From: PMG-095 sp037200885
GTDB taxonomy: Bacteria > Myxococcota_A > Polyangia > Polyangiales > Polyangiaceae
NCBI GenBank assembly: GCA_037200885.1
Contig: JBBCIN010000001.1
Coordinates: 2,666,001-2,730,000, forward strand
Direction of reading: 5' to 3'
DNA length: 64,000 nt
The notes under the pieces were generated by a model that was given only the letters and a program-made list of their open reading frames with translations, searched no databases and was not told the origin of the DNA. Position 1 is the stretch's first letter. Each line of letters opens with the position of its first letter. Shown in pieces: positions 1 to 8,877 of the stretch. The position numbers and the translations under genes were made by a program.

Positions 1-39
1 CAGCCTGAGGATCCGGATCGAACCATCCGCAGTCGAACG

Positions 40-1200
40 ATGCGGGTGTGGCTGAGGCTGGGAGCGGGGTTGATGGCCTTCTTCGCGCTGCGCAACTGGG
101 CGATCGGCGCAACCTTTGCTCCTTCGATCTTCTCCTTCGGCTTTTGCTTTTTGTTCGATGCGTGGCTCAGCCGACCGGAATCGACACGCCGGCTGGAGCT
201 CACCGCGCTCGCGATCGGCCTTTTCGCGACTGGGCCGATGATCGCTTATCTGGTTGCGTACGGCGCCGGTCCTGATGCTCCAGCTTTGGTGGTCATGCCG
301 GCGACAGTGCTATTTACGGCACTGCTCAGTCAGGGGCCGGCGGCGTCGGCCGTGGTCGGCCTGAACGTGGGGATTTTGGCGTGGGTCGGGGTCGGAAGGC
401 CCCTGCCCTTGACACAATCCCGGCTGCTCGGCGATCTAGCGCTCAGCTTCGTGGTCGTGGTCGTGGCGCTTCGCAGCGTGTTTGCCTTGCGGCGGCGTTA
501 CAGTGAAGCGCTTCTCGGCCAAGCGCAGCAGATCACCGAAGCGCTGCGCCAACACCGCCGCCTCGCGGGCACTCTCTTTCATGATGTGAGCAACCACCTG
601 CAGGTGCTCGCCTTGGAGCTCGAGTTCGAGGATCCGGACGCGAACCCCGAGCATGCTCAATCTTTGAGCCGACGTACTCAGCGCTTGATTGCCTTGTCCA
701 AGGAATTTCTGCTCAATCCCGAGTCGAGTCCGGAGCCGACGTTGGCCTCGCTGCACGTGCGGCAAGCCTTGAGCTCGTTGGACGAGGCCTTTGGCCCGCG
801 CTTGCGAGCCAAGCAGATGCGTCTGGTTGGCGGCCGAGGCTTGGAGCTGCGCGTGCAAGCTCAACCCGATCTGCTGATTGAGTCAGTGCTCGGAAATCTG
901 CTGAGCAACGCCATCAAATTTTCGCCTCCGGGCGCGCTCATCACCATCGAGGCCGAGGCGTTCGGACCGGAGGTGAGCATTTTGCTCAGCGATCCGGGCC
1001 CGGGCGTGCCGCTGAACGTGCGGAAGCGTATCGGGCAAGAAGGCGCGCTGCCCAGTCAGCTCGGGACCGAGGGCGAGCAAGGCCAAGGTTTCGGTTTGCA
1101 GTTGGTGCAAGAGCACGTGCAGCGCATGGGCGGCCGCGTGGAGCTGAAAGATCGCGCGGGCGGCGGTACTGTATGCGTCGTGTCGCTTCCGAGCGCCTAG
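40..1200 (+). CDS. Membrane-bound sensor histidine kinase
   Basis: The N-terminal ~150 residues contain several hydrophobic segments that look like a membrane sensor region. The cytoplasmic part has an H-box (FHDVSNHLQ, His181), an N-box (NLLSNAIKFSPPG), a G1 box (SDPGPGVP) and a G2 box (GEQGQGFGLQLV), so autophosphorylation at His181 is expected. No response regulator lies next to it, so it is an orphan in this window. The frame stays open to the left edge, so the true start may lie upstream of position 1; the ATG at 40 is only the first one visible. Confidence 0.85.
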   Translation: MRVWLRLGAGLMAFFALRNWAIGATFAPSIFSFGFCFLFDAWLSRPESTRRLELTALAIGLFATGPMIAYLVAYGAGPDAPALVVMPATVLFTALLSQGPAASAVVGLNVGILAWVGVGRPLPLTQSRLLGDLALSFVVVVVALRSVFALRRRYSEALLGQAQQITEALRQHRRLAGTLFHDVSNHLQVLALELEFEDPDANPEHAQSLSRRTQRLIALSKEFLLNPESSPEPTLASLHVRQALSSLDEAFGPRLRAKQMRLVGGRGLELRVQAQPDLLIESVLGNLLSNAIKFSPPGALITIEAEAFGPEVSILLSDPGPGVPLNVRKRIGQEGALPSQLGTEGEQGQGFGLQLVQEHVQRMGGRVELKDRAGGGTVCVVSLPSA

Positions 1201-1295
1201 TCGCCCAGCGGGATGGCGCCGACCCGAGCGAAAAGAGTCAAAATTCCCAAACGTCGTTGCGCGTGGGCGTCGCGGGAGCTCAACTAGGCGACCCG

Positions 1296-2261
1296 ATGCT
1301 TCGCTGCGCGCCGCCGACCCTTCTCCTGTGCATCTCGCTCGTTACCGTGGCCTGCGGCCAGACGCATGACGCGCCCTCTGACGACGGGGCTCGTGCCGGC
1401 GCGAGCGGCACGTCGGCGAGCGGTGGTACGGCCGGCAGTGTTTCGATACCTTCGGCTGGAGCTGGCGATGTCGACGACAGTGGCGGAAGTGCGGGTGCGT
1501 TGCTCGCTCGAGCTGGCGCTAGCGCTGGGCAGGGCGGCACCGCGGCGGCTGGCGCCGCAACTGGCGGCAGCGGTAGCGGAGCCGGTGGGGTCGGGGGCGG
1601 CGGTGTATCGCTGCTCGTTTTCTCGCGCACCGCTGCCTACCGACACGACTCGATTCCGGCCGGAATTCAAGCGCTCAGCAAGCTTGCGACGGATCGCGGT
1701 TGGGCACTGGCGGCGACCGAGGACGCGAGCAAGTTTAGCGACGGCGGGCTCGCTGCTTACAATGTGGTGATCTTCCTGAGCACGACGGGTGACGTGCTCG
1801 ACGACACGCAGCAGGCGGCGTTCGAGCGCTTCATTCGCGCGGGTAACGGCTTCATCGGCATTCATTCTGCGACCGACACCGAGTACGATTGGGCCTGGTA
1901 TGGCGGGCTCGTGGGCGCCTACTTTCGCGAGCATCCGGAGATTCAGGCGGCGGACGTGGTCGTGGAGGACTCGGCGAACCCGGCCACGGCCGGGCTGCCG
2001 AATCCGTGGCGACGCACCGACGAGTGGTACGCGTTCCAGAGCAATCCGCGCCCGAACGTGCACGTGCTGCTGTCGCTCGACGAGAGCAGCTACGCTCCGG
2101 GCAGCTCCGCGATGAACGGCGACCATCCTATTGCCTGGTGCCATGAATACGATGGTGGCCGCGCGTTTTACACGGCTCTCGGCCACACCAGCGAGAGTTA
2201 CTCCGATCCGCTGTTCATCGGGCAGCTTGCCGGCGCGGTCAGCTGGGTACTGGCACGCTGA
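1296..2261 (+). CDS. ThuA-domain lipoprotein
   Basis: I chose the ATG at 1296 because it gives a clean lipoprotein signal (MLRCAPPTLLLCISLVTVAC) with Cys20 at the lipobox. A Gly/Ser/Ala-rich linker of ~85 residues follows, then a ThuA-like domain (trehalose utilisation/glutamine amidotransferase-like fold) with VVIFLSTTGDVL, GFIGIHSATDTE, HPIAWCHEY and AFYTALGHT. ThuA domains often occur beside or within carbohydrate-active proteins, and a secreted xylanase lies downstream. The enzymatic activity of this family is not well defined. The protein is probably anchored in the envelope and faces the periplasm or outside. A longer frame from 1173 overlaps the upstream kinase and is less likely. Confidence 0.82.
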   Translation: MLRCAPPTLLLCISLVTVACGQTHDAPSDDGARAGASGTSASGGTAGSVSIPSAGAGDVDDSGGSAGALLARAGASAGQGGTAAAGAATGGSGSGAGGVGGGGVSLLVFSRTAAYRHDSIPAGIQALSKLATDRGWALAATEDASKFSDGGLAAYNVVIFLSTTGDVLDDTQQAAFERFIRAGNGFIGIHSATDTEYDWAWYGGLVGAYFREHPEIQAADVVVEDSANPATAGLPNPWRRTDEWYAFQSNPRPNVHVLLSLDESSYAPGSSAMNGDHPIAWCHEYDGGRAFYTALGHTSESYSDPLFIGQLAGAVSWVLAR

Positions 2262-2698
2262 TTCAACCATCCGGGTTACTGAACGACCAGCGCTAGTTGC
2301 ACGACTCGCCCGCCCGAGTCGTGCAAGCGTCGTGCAAGTCGTGCATGCCTTGCACGACTCGTGCATAGCCGCGCTGAGGCTGGCGAGGGCACGTGCCGCA
2401 GCAACCTTCGTGACCATCAACCCCTAGGGTGTGATTCGGCGAGTAGGCGAGCGCGCGTGTGCATGGGTGCGCACGCAGATTGGTGCGGAGTTCTGGGTCC
2501 TCGTCACGAGTCGTCGCGACGCGGGGAAAGACGCGCGGATCTGCGCAACGAGCCCACCGCCACAGCGTACGACAGCCATCGACGGCTATCGACGTACACC
2601 GCGCGGCTAGTTTATTTCTACGCGGTACGAAGCCTGCAAGCCAGCGTCCGAGGGCGAAGTATTCCCGCCGAAATGACTAGTCAGCGCAAAGGAAATAT
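2262..2698. other. Intergenic region before the xylanase gene
   Basis: I see no convincing gene in these 437 bases. The first part holds a cluster of GTCGTGCA inverted repeats (listed separately). The end carries the ribosome-binding site of the xylanase gene (AAGGA at about 2688-2692). The region probably contains the xylanase promoter, but I could not identify -35/-10 boxes with confidence. Confidence 0.5.
2297..2359. repeat. Pair of adjacent inverted repeats built on GTCGTGCA
   Basis: TTGCACGACTCG at 2297-2308 pairs perfectly with CGAGTCGTGCAA at 2315-2326 around a 6-base loop. A second inverted repeat, AGTCGTGCA at 2337-2345 with TGCACGACT at 2351-2359, follows directly. Both lie 35-100 bases after the ThuA gene stop. 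The first could act as a terminator-like hairpin but has no T-tract. Repetition of the same octamer also fits a protein-binding site upstream of the xylanase gene. Confidence 0.6.
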
Positions 2699-5600
2699 AT
2701 GAACCGAACGCGTACGATGTCGGACATGATGAGCAAGGGACTCGGATTGAGCAGTGCGGTGGGTGGGTGGGTGTTGGCGGGGGCCGTCTTCGGTTTGAGC
2801 GGTTGCGGGAGTGCCGCGAGTGAGGAAGAGTCCGACACCGTCGCGACGACGAACGAAGCGCTGACGAGCGCGTCGACGCCAGTTCCGGCCGACGGCAGCT
2901 GTGGTTTCAAGGTCACATCGAACTATTTCTCACGCCGTTCCGGCGCGGGCTACCTGGGCGAGCTCGCGCTCAAGAACGTCTCTGGGCCGAAAGCCAAGTC
3001 GTTCGAAGTCTTCGCCGATCTCGGCGGCGCAGGCATTCGTCGTCGTTGCCTGCTCGCGGACTGCACCGAGGCTGACGGTGGCTACACCTTCACGGAACCA
3101 TTGCTCGTGCGTTTGCTCGGCTTGGGCCAAGGACAAACGCTGCCGATCCTGTACGGCAGCCCGGATCCGTACTCGGGAGTCACCCCGTACGTAATCTCCA
3201 TCAACGGCCAGAAGTGCGATACGGTTTCGCCTCAGATTTCCCTGACTGCGAGCAAGACGCTGATTACGTCGAGCGGCAGCCTGCAACTCAGCGCAGCGGC
3301 AACGGACAACGTTGCCGTACGCAAGGTCGTGTTCAAACGTGACGGCGTGGATATTGGCGTCGATACCACGGCTCCCTTCACCTTGGACGTCGCGGCCGAT
3401 GCGAGCCTGAATGGCCGCCAAGTTTATACCGCGGTCGCCTACGATCCGAGCGGCAATACCGCGACCAGCAGCGGCGTGCGGGTGCTGACGGGCATCGGCA
3501 ACAAGTTTTTCGGCACTGCCACCACGACTCCGGCCGACTACGCCTCACTGCTCACTTACTTCAATCAGGTGACTCCGGGTAATGCGGGCAAGTGGGGCAG
3601 CGTCGAGGCCACGCGCGACCAGATGAACTGGTCCGAGCTCGATACCGCTTACCAGTTCGCCAAGCAGAATGGGCTTCGCTTCAAGCTCCACACGCTGATT
3701 TGGGGCCAACAACAGCCGACCTGGCTGGCGAGCTTGCCCCTCGACCAGCAGCTCGCAGAAATCGACCAGTGGATGAAGCTGGCCGCTCAACGTTACCCGG
3801 ACGTGCAGCTCGTCGACGTCGTGAACGAACCGCTCCACGCGGTGCCTGCTTACAGCGCCGCGCTCGGCGGTGCGGGTGCGACGGGCTTCGATTGGGTCAT
3901 CAAATCCTTCGAGCTTGCGCGCAAGTATTTCCCGAAGTCCGAGCTCTTGCTGAACGACTACAACGTCGAAGCGGTCGACAGCTCCGCCACCGACTATCTC
4001 GCGATCATCAATCTGTTGAAGAGTCGCGGGCTGATCGACGGTATCGGGCTGCAGGCGCACTTCCTGGAGCGCGCCGAGCTCTCGGTGGTGGCGGCCAATC
4101 TCGACCGTTTCGCCGCGACCGGTCTGCCGATCTATGTCTCGGAGCTGGACCTCAATTTGAGCAATGACGCTCGCCAGGCGCAGAAAATGCGCGACTTGTT
4201 CACGCTGTTCTGGCAGCACCCCTCGGTGCTCGGCGTGACGCACTGGGGTTACCTGCAAGGCAACATGTGGCAGGCCGACGCCTACCTCGTGCGCACGGAC
4301 GGCACGAGGCGTCCAGCTCTCGACTGGATCAACTGCTTCCGCGCAGGCGGCAGCAATTGCTCGGTGCCAGTCTACGTTCCCACGCCGCGCACCGGCGACA
4401 GCAGCGGCATTGCGCTCCAAGCCGAGGACTACGACGACATGCACGGCATCGTGGCCGCGGGCGACGTGATTGCGTTCGTCGACAACGGCGATTGGGAGAG
4501 CCTCAGCCGGGTGGTCTTCGACAAGAACTGGGACAGCCTCGCCGTCACCTACGCCAATGGTGGCACGACGCCCACCACGGTCACGCTGCACGCCGATAGC
4601 CTGACGGGACCGGTTCTGGCCACCGTTCAGCTACCTCCGACCGGCGGCTGGAGCACGAACAGCACGGTCAACGTGCCCTTTCTGCCGGTCAGCGGCGAAC
4701 ACGATGTGTTCATTGCTTATGGCGGCGGCGTCAACGTGGACAAGTTCAATTTCAGCGCGCCCGCCGGCGATGGTCCCAACCTGATCGCCAATGGCGAGTT
4801 CGAGGAAAACACGAACGGCTGGTACAGCTGGAACGGCACGCTCTCGGTGAGCAACCAGTTTGCCGTGAGCGGCAGTCAAAGCCTGCGTTCCACCAATCGC
4901 AACGGCAACGGCCCGATTGCCACGAGCCTGAACGGGCTCGTCACCCCGGGTAAGAGCTACGACGTAAGCATGTGGACCACGGTTACGGGCGCTGCTGCCA
5001 GCGTGAACGTGACGCAAGCCGTGACCTGTGCCGGACAGACCTCGTACACTTGGTTGATCAATCCAGTGGCCGTACAAGTCGGCCAATGGACGCAACTCAC
5101 CGGCACGCTCAACGTTCCCGACTGCGTGCTGGGTGACGTTCAGATCTACGCTGAAGGCCCCAACGGTGGAGATCTGTTCCTGGATCACGTCTCGCTGCGC
5201 GCGAAACAGGCCTCGAACATCGTCAGCAACGGCACGTTCGAGTCGGGCACCAGCGGCTGGTACACCTATAGCGGCGTGGCATCGTCGACGACTGCGCGTG
5301 CACACAGCGGCACGCACAGCTTGTTGATCGGTAGTCGCACGGGCAACGCGCCTGCCGTGACGGATCTATCGCAAGTAGTCACCAAGGGCGCGAGCTACAG
5401 CGCTAGCTTCTGGGTATCGATCGGTGGTGCAGCCAGCGCCAACGTGAACCTCACCCAGAAAGTGACCTGTGACGGCCAGACCACCTATAGCTGGTTCGTC
5501 AATCCCGTGACCGTGAACGATGGCCAGTGGGTGGAGCTCAAGGGTTCGCTGAACATCCCCAATTGCAACAACTTGACGGAGGTCCAAATCTTCGCGGAAG

Positions 5601-6100
5601 GTCCCGCCGCGGGAGTGGATCTGTACGTCGATGACGTGAACGTCTCCATTCCCACGGTGACCAACCTGCTCGGCGACGGAACCTTCGAGTCGCAGCTGGG
5701 CAGTTGGTTCACTTGGGGCAGCGGCACTCTGGCCGTGACGGCGGCGCGCGCGCACGGCGGCTCGAAGAGCCTGTTGTTCTCGAACCGGGTCGGCAACGGG
5801 CCCATCGCACACTCCTTGCTTGGCATCGTCCAGCCCGGCAAATCGTACCAGGTCAGCATGTGGACCTCGATCGGCGGAGCCGCGAGCGCGAACGTCAACA
5901 TGACGCAAGCGATCGGATGCGACGGAGTCGATTCCTATGCTTGGCTCGCGAACCCGGTGACCGTCGCCGACGGCTCTTGGGTCAAGTTGAGCGGTACGCT
6001 CAACGTGCCGAGCTGCAACCTGACGAACTTGCTCGTCTACTTGGAGGGCCCGGACACGGGCATCGATCTCTACGTCGATGACGCGGTCGTGACTCAGTAA
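2699..6100 (+). CDS. Secreted multi-domain GH10 endo-1,4-beta-xylanase
   Basis: The signal peptide ends in a lipobox (GLSGC, Cys36). A Cys-containing beta domain of ~100 residues comes next, then an Ig-like/Big domain (about 180-260). The GH10 catalytic domain (about 267-547) has acid/base Glu377 in VVNEPL and nucleophile Glu482 in YVSELDL, plus GLQAHF and VTHWGY. After it come a CBM6-like domain (about 569-687) and three tandem CBM4/9/22-like jelly-roll repeats (about 694-837, 839-983, 989-1133), each beginning with a GxFE motif. The protein should cut xylan outside the cell. RBS AAGGA sits 6-7 bases before the ATG. A terminator-like hairpin follows the stop. Confidence 0.93.
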   Translation: MNRTRTMSDMMSKGLGLSSAVGGWVLAGAVFGLSGCGSAASEEESDTVATTNEALTSASTPVPADGSCGFKVTSNYFSRRSGAGYLGELALKNVSGPKAKSFEVFADLGGAGIRRRCLLADCTEADGGYTFTEPLLVRLLGLGQGQTLPILYGSPDPYSGVTPYVISINGQKCDTVSPQISLTASKTLITSSGSLQLSAAATDNVAVRKVVFKRDGVDIGVDTTAPFTLDVAADASLNGRQVYTAVAYDPSGNTATSSGVRVLTGIGNKFFGTATTTPADYASLLTYFNQVTPGNAGKWGSVEATRDQMNWSELDTAYQFAKQNGLRFKLHTLIWGQQQPTWLASLPLDQQLAEIDQWMKLAAQRYPDVQLVDVVNEPLHAVPAYSAALGGAGATGFDWVIKSFELARKYFPKSELLLNDYNVEAVDSSATDYLAIINLLKSRGLIDGIGLQAHFLERAELSVVAANLDRFAATGLPIYVSELDLNLSNDARQAQKMRDLFTLFWQHPSVLGVTHWGYLQGNMWQADAYLVRTDGTRRPALDWINCFRAGGSNCSVPVYVPTPRTGDSSGIALQAEDYDDMHGIVAAGDVIAFVDNGDWESLSRVVFDKNWDSLAVTYANGGTTPTTVTLHADSLTGPVLATVQLPPTGGWSTNSTVNVPFLPVSGEHDVFIAYGGGVNVDKFNFSAPAGDGPNLIANGEFEENTNGWYSWNGTLSVSNQFAVSGSQSLRSTNRNGNGPIATSLNGLVTPGKSYDVSMWTTVTGAAASVNVTQAVTCAGQTSYTWLINPVAVQVGQWTQLTGTLNVPDCVLGDVQIYAEGPNGGDLFLDHVSLRAKQASNIVSNGTFESGTSGWYTYSGVASSTTARAHSGTHSLLIGSRTGNAPAVTDLSQVVTKGASYSASFWVSIGGAASANVNLTQKVTCDGQTTYSWFVNPVTVNDGQWVELKGSLNIPNCNNLTEVQIFAEGPAAGVDLYVDDVNVSIPTVTNLLGDGTFESQLGSWFTWGSGTLAVTAARAHGGSKSLLFSNRVGNGPIAHSLLGIVQPGKSYQVSMWTSIGGAASANVNMTQAIGCDGVDSYAWLANPVTVADGSWVKLSGTLNVPSCNLTNLLVYLEGPDTGIDLYVDDAVVTQ

Positions 6101-6117
6101 CTCGAAACGTCGCTGTG

Positions 6118-6162
6118 GCGCGCAGCCGGTGCTTGCCGATCTTCGGCGGACTCGCTGCGCGC
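6118..6162 (+). terminator. Probable intrinsic terminator after the xylanase gene
   Basis: GCGCGCAGC at 6118-6126 pairs with GCTGCGCGC at 6154-6162. Nested inside is GCCGA-TCT-TCGGC (6135-6147). A T-rich stretch (TTCTCATTT) follows. It lies between convergent genes (xylanase on plus, GGDEF/EAL gene on minus), where a terminator is expected. Confidence 0.5.
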
Positions 6163-6204
6163 TTCTCATTTCGTGCGTCGTACTCGGAGCGCGTGCACCG
6201 AGTC

Positions 6205-8406
6205 TCAGCCGATCGAGGTGACATGCCCGACTCTCGCTTCGGGAGATATCGGCATGACGCCGGATGCGGGGAGATTCCCGTTCGCGCCTGGGTCGAAGTG
6301 GCTCAGCAGCGAGGCTGACAGACCGGTTTCCAACAACCGGGCAAACTGTGCCGGCGGCACCGGACGGCTGAAGTAATAGCCTTGCGCCTCGTCGCAGCGC
6401 TGAGCTCGAAGAAAGGCGAGCTCCGACGCCGTTTCCACGCCCTCCGCGACCACGCGCAGCCTCAGGCTCTGACCCATGCCGATCACCGCGGTGACGATCG
6501 TCGTCTCGCACGGGACGGCACTGATCTGGCGCACGAAGGACTGATCGATCTTCAGCGTATCGATCGAAAATTTTCCGAGGTAGCTCAGGCTGGAATAGCC
6601 CGTGCCGAAGTCATCGACCGCGACCTGCACACCCCGCGCACGCAGCGCTTCGAGGATGACCGCCGTGGCCTCGGCGCGCTTCATCAATACGCTCTCGGTC
6701 AGCTCCAACTCTAGAAAGCGTGGCTCCAGTCCCGTTTCGTCGAGGATTGCGAATACGCCGTCGAGAAAGCCCTCGTCGCGCAGCTCGATGGCCGAGATGT
6801 TGACGGCAATGCTCCCGGAAAGCATCCCCGCTCCGACCCAACTCCAGGCTTGCCGACAGGCCTCCCGCAGCACCCAATTTCCGATTGGCAAAATCAGACC
6901 GCTATCCTCGGCGACGGGGATGAACTCCGCCGGAGAGATCGGGCCTCGAGTAGGATGTGTCCAGCGGATCAACGCTTCCGCGCCGGTGATCTTACCCGAC
7001 TGAAGATTGATCTTCGGTTGATAATGTAGCTGAAATTCTTGCCGCTCGAGCGCGCGCCGCAGCGCCTCTTCGATGAATTGGCGTTCCACGGCCCGAACGT
7101 TCATCGCCGGCTTGAAGAACTGATAGCCCTGGCGTCCGTTTTCCTTGGCCTGATACATCGCGGTATCTGCGTTTTTGATCAGCGTCTCTACATCGAGGCC
7201 GTCATCGGGATAAACACTCAGGCCAATGCTGGTGGTGACGTGCAACTCGAGCTCGTCGATGAGATGCGTCTGCGCCACCGCCTTGAGCATTCTGCGTGCG
7301 GCAATGGCGGCGTCCTCCGGATGGTCCAGCTCCGCGAGAAGCATCACGAATTCATCGCCACCCTGTCGACTTACCGTGTCCGCATCACGTAAGCAGTCGA
7401 CCAGGCGGCCCGCGACCGAGCACAGTAGCTTGTCCCCAATTTGGTGACCGAGAGAGTCATTGATGTGCTTGAATCCATCCAGATCCAAAAACAGCACGGC
7501 GACCTTCTTCGAGTGACGCGCGGCCGTCGCGATGGCGATTGCGATCCGGTCGCTGAGCAGTACTCGATTGGGCAAACCCGTCAGAAAATCATGATGAGCG
7601 GAGTGCGTCATCTGTTGCGCCATCGCGCGGCTCGTGCTCACATCGCGAATGACGATGACCGCGCCAATCGTGCGACCTTCCCGGTCGTGAATCGGCGCCA
7701 CGCTGTCTTCGACTGGGATCTCGAAGCCGTCCCGCCTTAGCAAGATGCAATTTGCCGGAATGGGCAGCGTGCCGTCGTCCGGTAGCGCAAGAGCGATCGC
7801 ATTCGAAAGCGGTTGCCGAGTCGCAGCGTCGATGATCCTGACGACCTCTACCATCGGCCGCCCCGCTGCCTCTGCCAGCCGCCAGCCGGTCATCTTTTCG
7901 GCGACCAGGTTGAGGAAGGTGATGTTGCCCGAGACATCGCTGCAAGCAACGGCGTCGCCGATGCAGTTGAGCGTGACTTGAGCGCGCTCTCTCTCGGCGA
8001 ACAGCGCATCTTCCATCAGCTTGCGTTCGACGGCGTAACGCAGCGTCCGAAACAGGCCGCGGCCTTCGATCTGTCCCTTGATCAAGTAGTCCTGGGCGCC
8101 GCTCTGTAAGGCCTGTGCGGCCAAGATCTCGTCGTCCAGGCCGGTGAGCACCACCAACGGGACGCGGCGCGCTGCAGCGTGCGCGCGATGGATCGCCTGC
8201 AGGCCCTGGGCATCCCGCAGGCCGAGGTCGAGCAAGATGAGGTCGACCGCACGGCCAGCGAGGATCTCCTCGGCGTCGGCCATGCACTCCGCGTGCATCA
8301 ATTCGACGAACGGCGCGTTCGGCTCATTGAACATTTCACGCATCAAGCGCGCGTCGCCGAGATTGTCCTCGACGAGCAGCACGACCTGGATCGGACCCTT
8401 GCTCAT
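6205..8406 (-). CDS. Response regulator with PAS, GGDEF and EAL domains (c-di-GMP turnover)
   Basis: Domain order: an N-terminal receiver (about 1-125; phospho-acceptor Asp in LILLDLGL), a PAS domain (about 145-260; ITFLNLVAEKMTGW), a GGDEF diguanylate cyclase domain with an intact RQGGDEF active site, and an EAL phosphodiesterase domain with EALIRW, NISAIELRD and DDFGTGYSSLSYL. Both catalytic motifs look complete, so it may make and degrade cyclic-di-GMP under control of phosphorylation. The ATG overlaps the stop of the upstream receiver gene (ATGA at 8406), so the two are probably translationally coupled. It is the output end of the operon that begins with the kinase at 11421. Confidence 0.93.
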   Translation of the reverse strand: MSKGPIQVVLLVEDNLGDARLMREMFNEPNAPFVELMHAECMADAEEILAGRAVDLILLDLGLRDAQGLQAIHRAHAAARRVPLVVLTGLDDEILAAQALQSGAQDYLIKGQIEGRGLFRTLRYAVERKLMEDALFAERERAQVTLNCIGDAVACSDVSGNITFLNLVAEKMTGWRLAEAAGRPMVEVVRIIDAATRQPLSNAIALALPDDGTLPIPANCILLRRDGFEIPVEDSVAPIHDREGRTIGAVIVIRDVSTSRAMAQQMTHSAHHDFLTGLPNRVLLSDRIAIAIATAARHSKKVAVLFLDLDGFKHINDSLGHQIGDKLLCSVAGRLVDCLRDADTVSRQGGDEFVMLLAELDHPEDAAIAARRMLKAVAQTHLIDELELHVTTSIGLSVYPDDGLDVETLIKNADTAMYQAKENGRQGYQFFKPAMNVRAVERQFIEEALRRALERQEFQLHYQPKINLQSGKITGAEALIRWTHPTRGPISPAEFIPVAEDSGLILPIGNWVLREACRQAWSWVGAGMLSGSIAVNISAIELRDEGFLDGVFAILDETGLEPRFLELELTESVLMKRAEATAVILEALRARGVQVAVDDFGTGYSSLSYLGKFSIDTLKIDQSFVRQISAVPCETTIVTAVIGMGQSLRLRVVAEGVETASELAFLRAQRCDEAQGYYFSRPVPPAQFARLLETGLSASLLSHFDPGANGNLPASGVMPISPEARVGHVTSIG

Positions 8407-8864
8407 CAGCTCTGCTTTTGTTGCGGTAACTTGGCCTTGGTCAGCCAGAAATCATTGATACTCTTCACCAGACTCTCGAACGCGTCGAGCTGCACGGGTT
8501 TGCTCAAGTAGCAATTTGCCTGCAGCTCATAGCTCTTCGCGATGTCCGCTTCCGCGTCGGACGTGGTCAAGATGACGGTGGGGATCGTCTTCAAGTCGTC
8601 GTCCTCCTTGATTTGGACCAGAACCTCGCGCCCATCCATTCTGGGCAAGTTCAGATCGAGCAAGATGAGATCCGGACGCGGCGCGTCGACATTCTTTCCG
8701 GTGCGCTTGAGAAAGGACATCGCCTCCACGCCATCGTAGGCCACGTGCAATCGAACGTCCTGGTTGGCTTCGCGAAATGCCTCCTGCGTCAGCCGGACAT
8801 CGCCGGGGCTATCCTCGATCAGCAAAACCTCAATTGGCATACCATCTTCTCCAATAGTCTTCAT
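8406..8864 (-). CDS. Single-domain response regulator (Rcp1-like)
   Basis: This is a stand-alone receiver of 152 residues with acidic pocket IEDS, phospho-acceptor Asp in LILLDLNLPRMDG, Thr/Ser in VILTTSDAE, and Lys in YLSKPV. The long beta4-alpha4 region and the IEDSPGDVRL start match the Rcp1-type receivers that pair with phytochrome-like kinases. It has no output domain and probably relays phosphate from the kinase encoded just upstream (13-base gap) to the REC-PAS-GGDEF-EAL protein. The start at 8864 has a GAGGAG ribosome-binding site. A second ATG at 8840 (MPIEVLLIEDS) also has an SD-like GGAGAAG and cannot be excluded. Confidence 0.9.
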   Translation of the reverse strand: MKTIGEDGMPIEVLLIEDSPGDVRLTQEAFREANQDVRLHVAYDGVEAMSFLKRTGKNVDAPRPDLILLDLNLPRMDGREVLVQIKEDDDLKTIPTVILTTSDAEADIAKSYELQANCYLSKPVQLDAFESLVKSINDFWLTKAKLPQQKQS

Positions 8865-8877
8865 CTAGCTCCTCGGT

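Noticed and set aside
2297..2326. Perfect 12-bp hairpin as an intrinsic terminator of the ThuA gene
   Set aside because: No T-tract follows, and a second related repeat lies beside it, so I list it only as a repeat.
3545..4591. Long minus-strand frame opposite the xylanase
   Set aside because: Typical antisense shadow in high-GC coding DNA; the plus strand encodes a clear GH10 domain.
5366..6511. Minus-strand frame of 381 codons spanning the xylanase end
   Set aside because: Arg-rich, no motifs, overlaps real genes on both sides.
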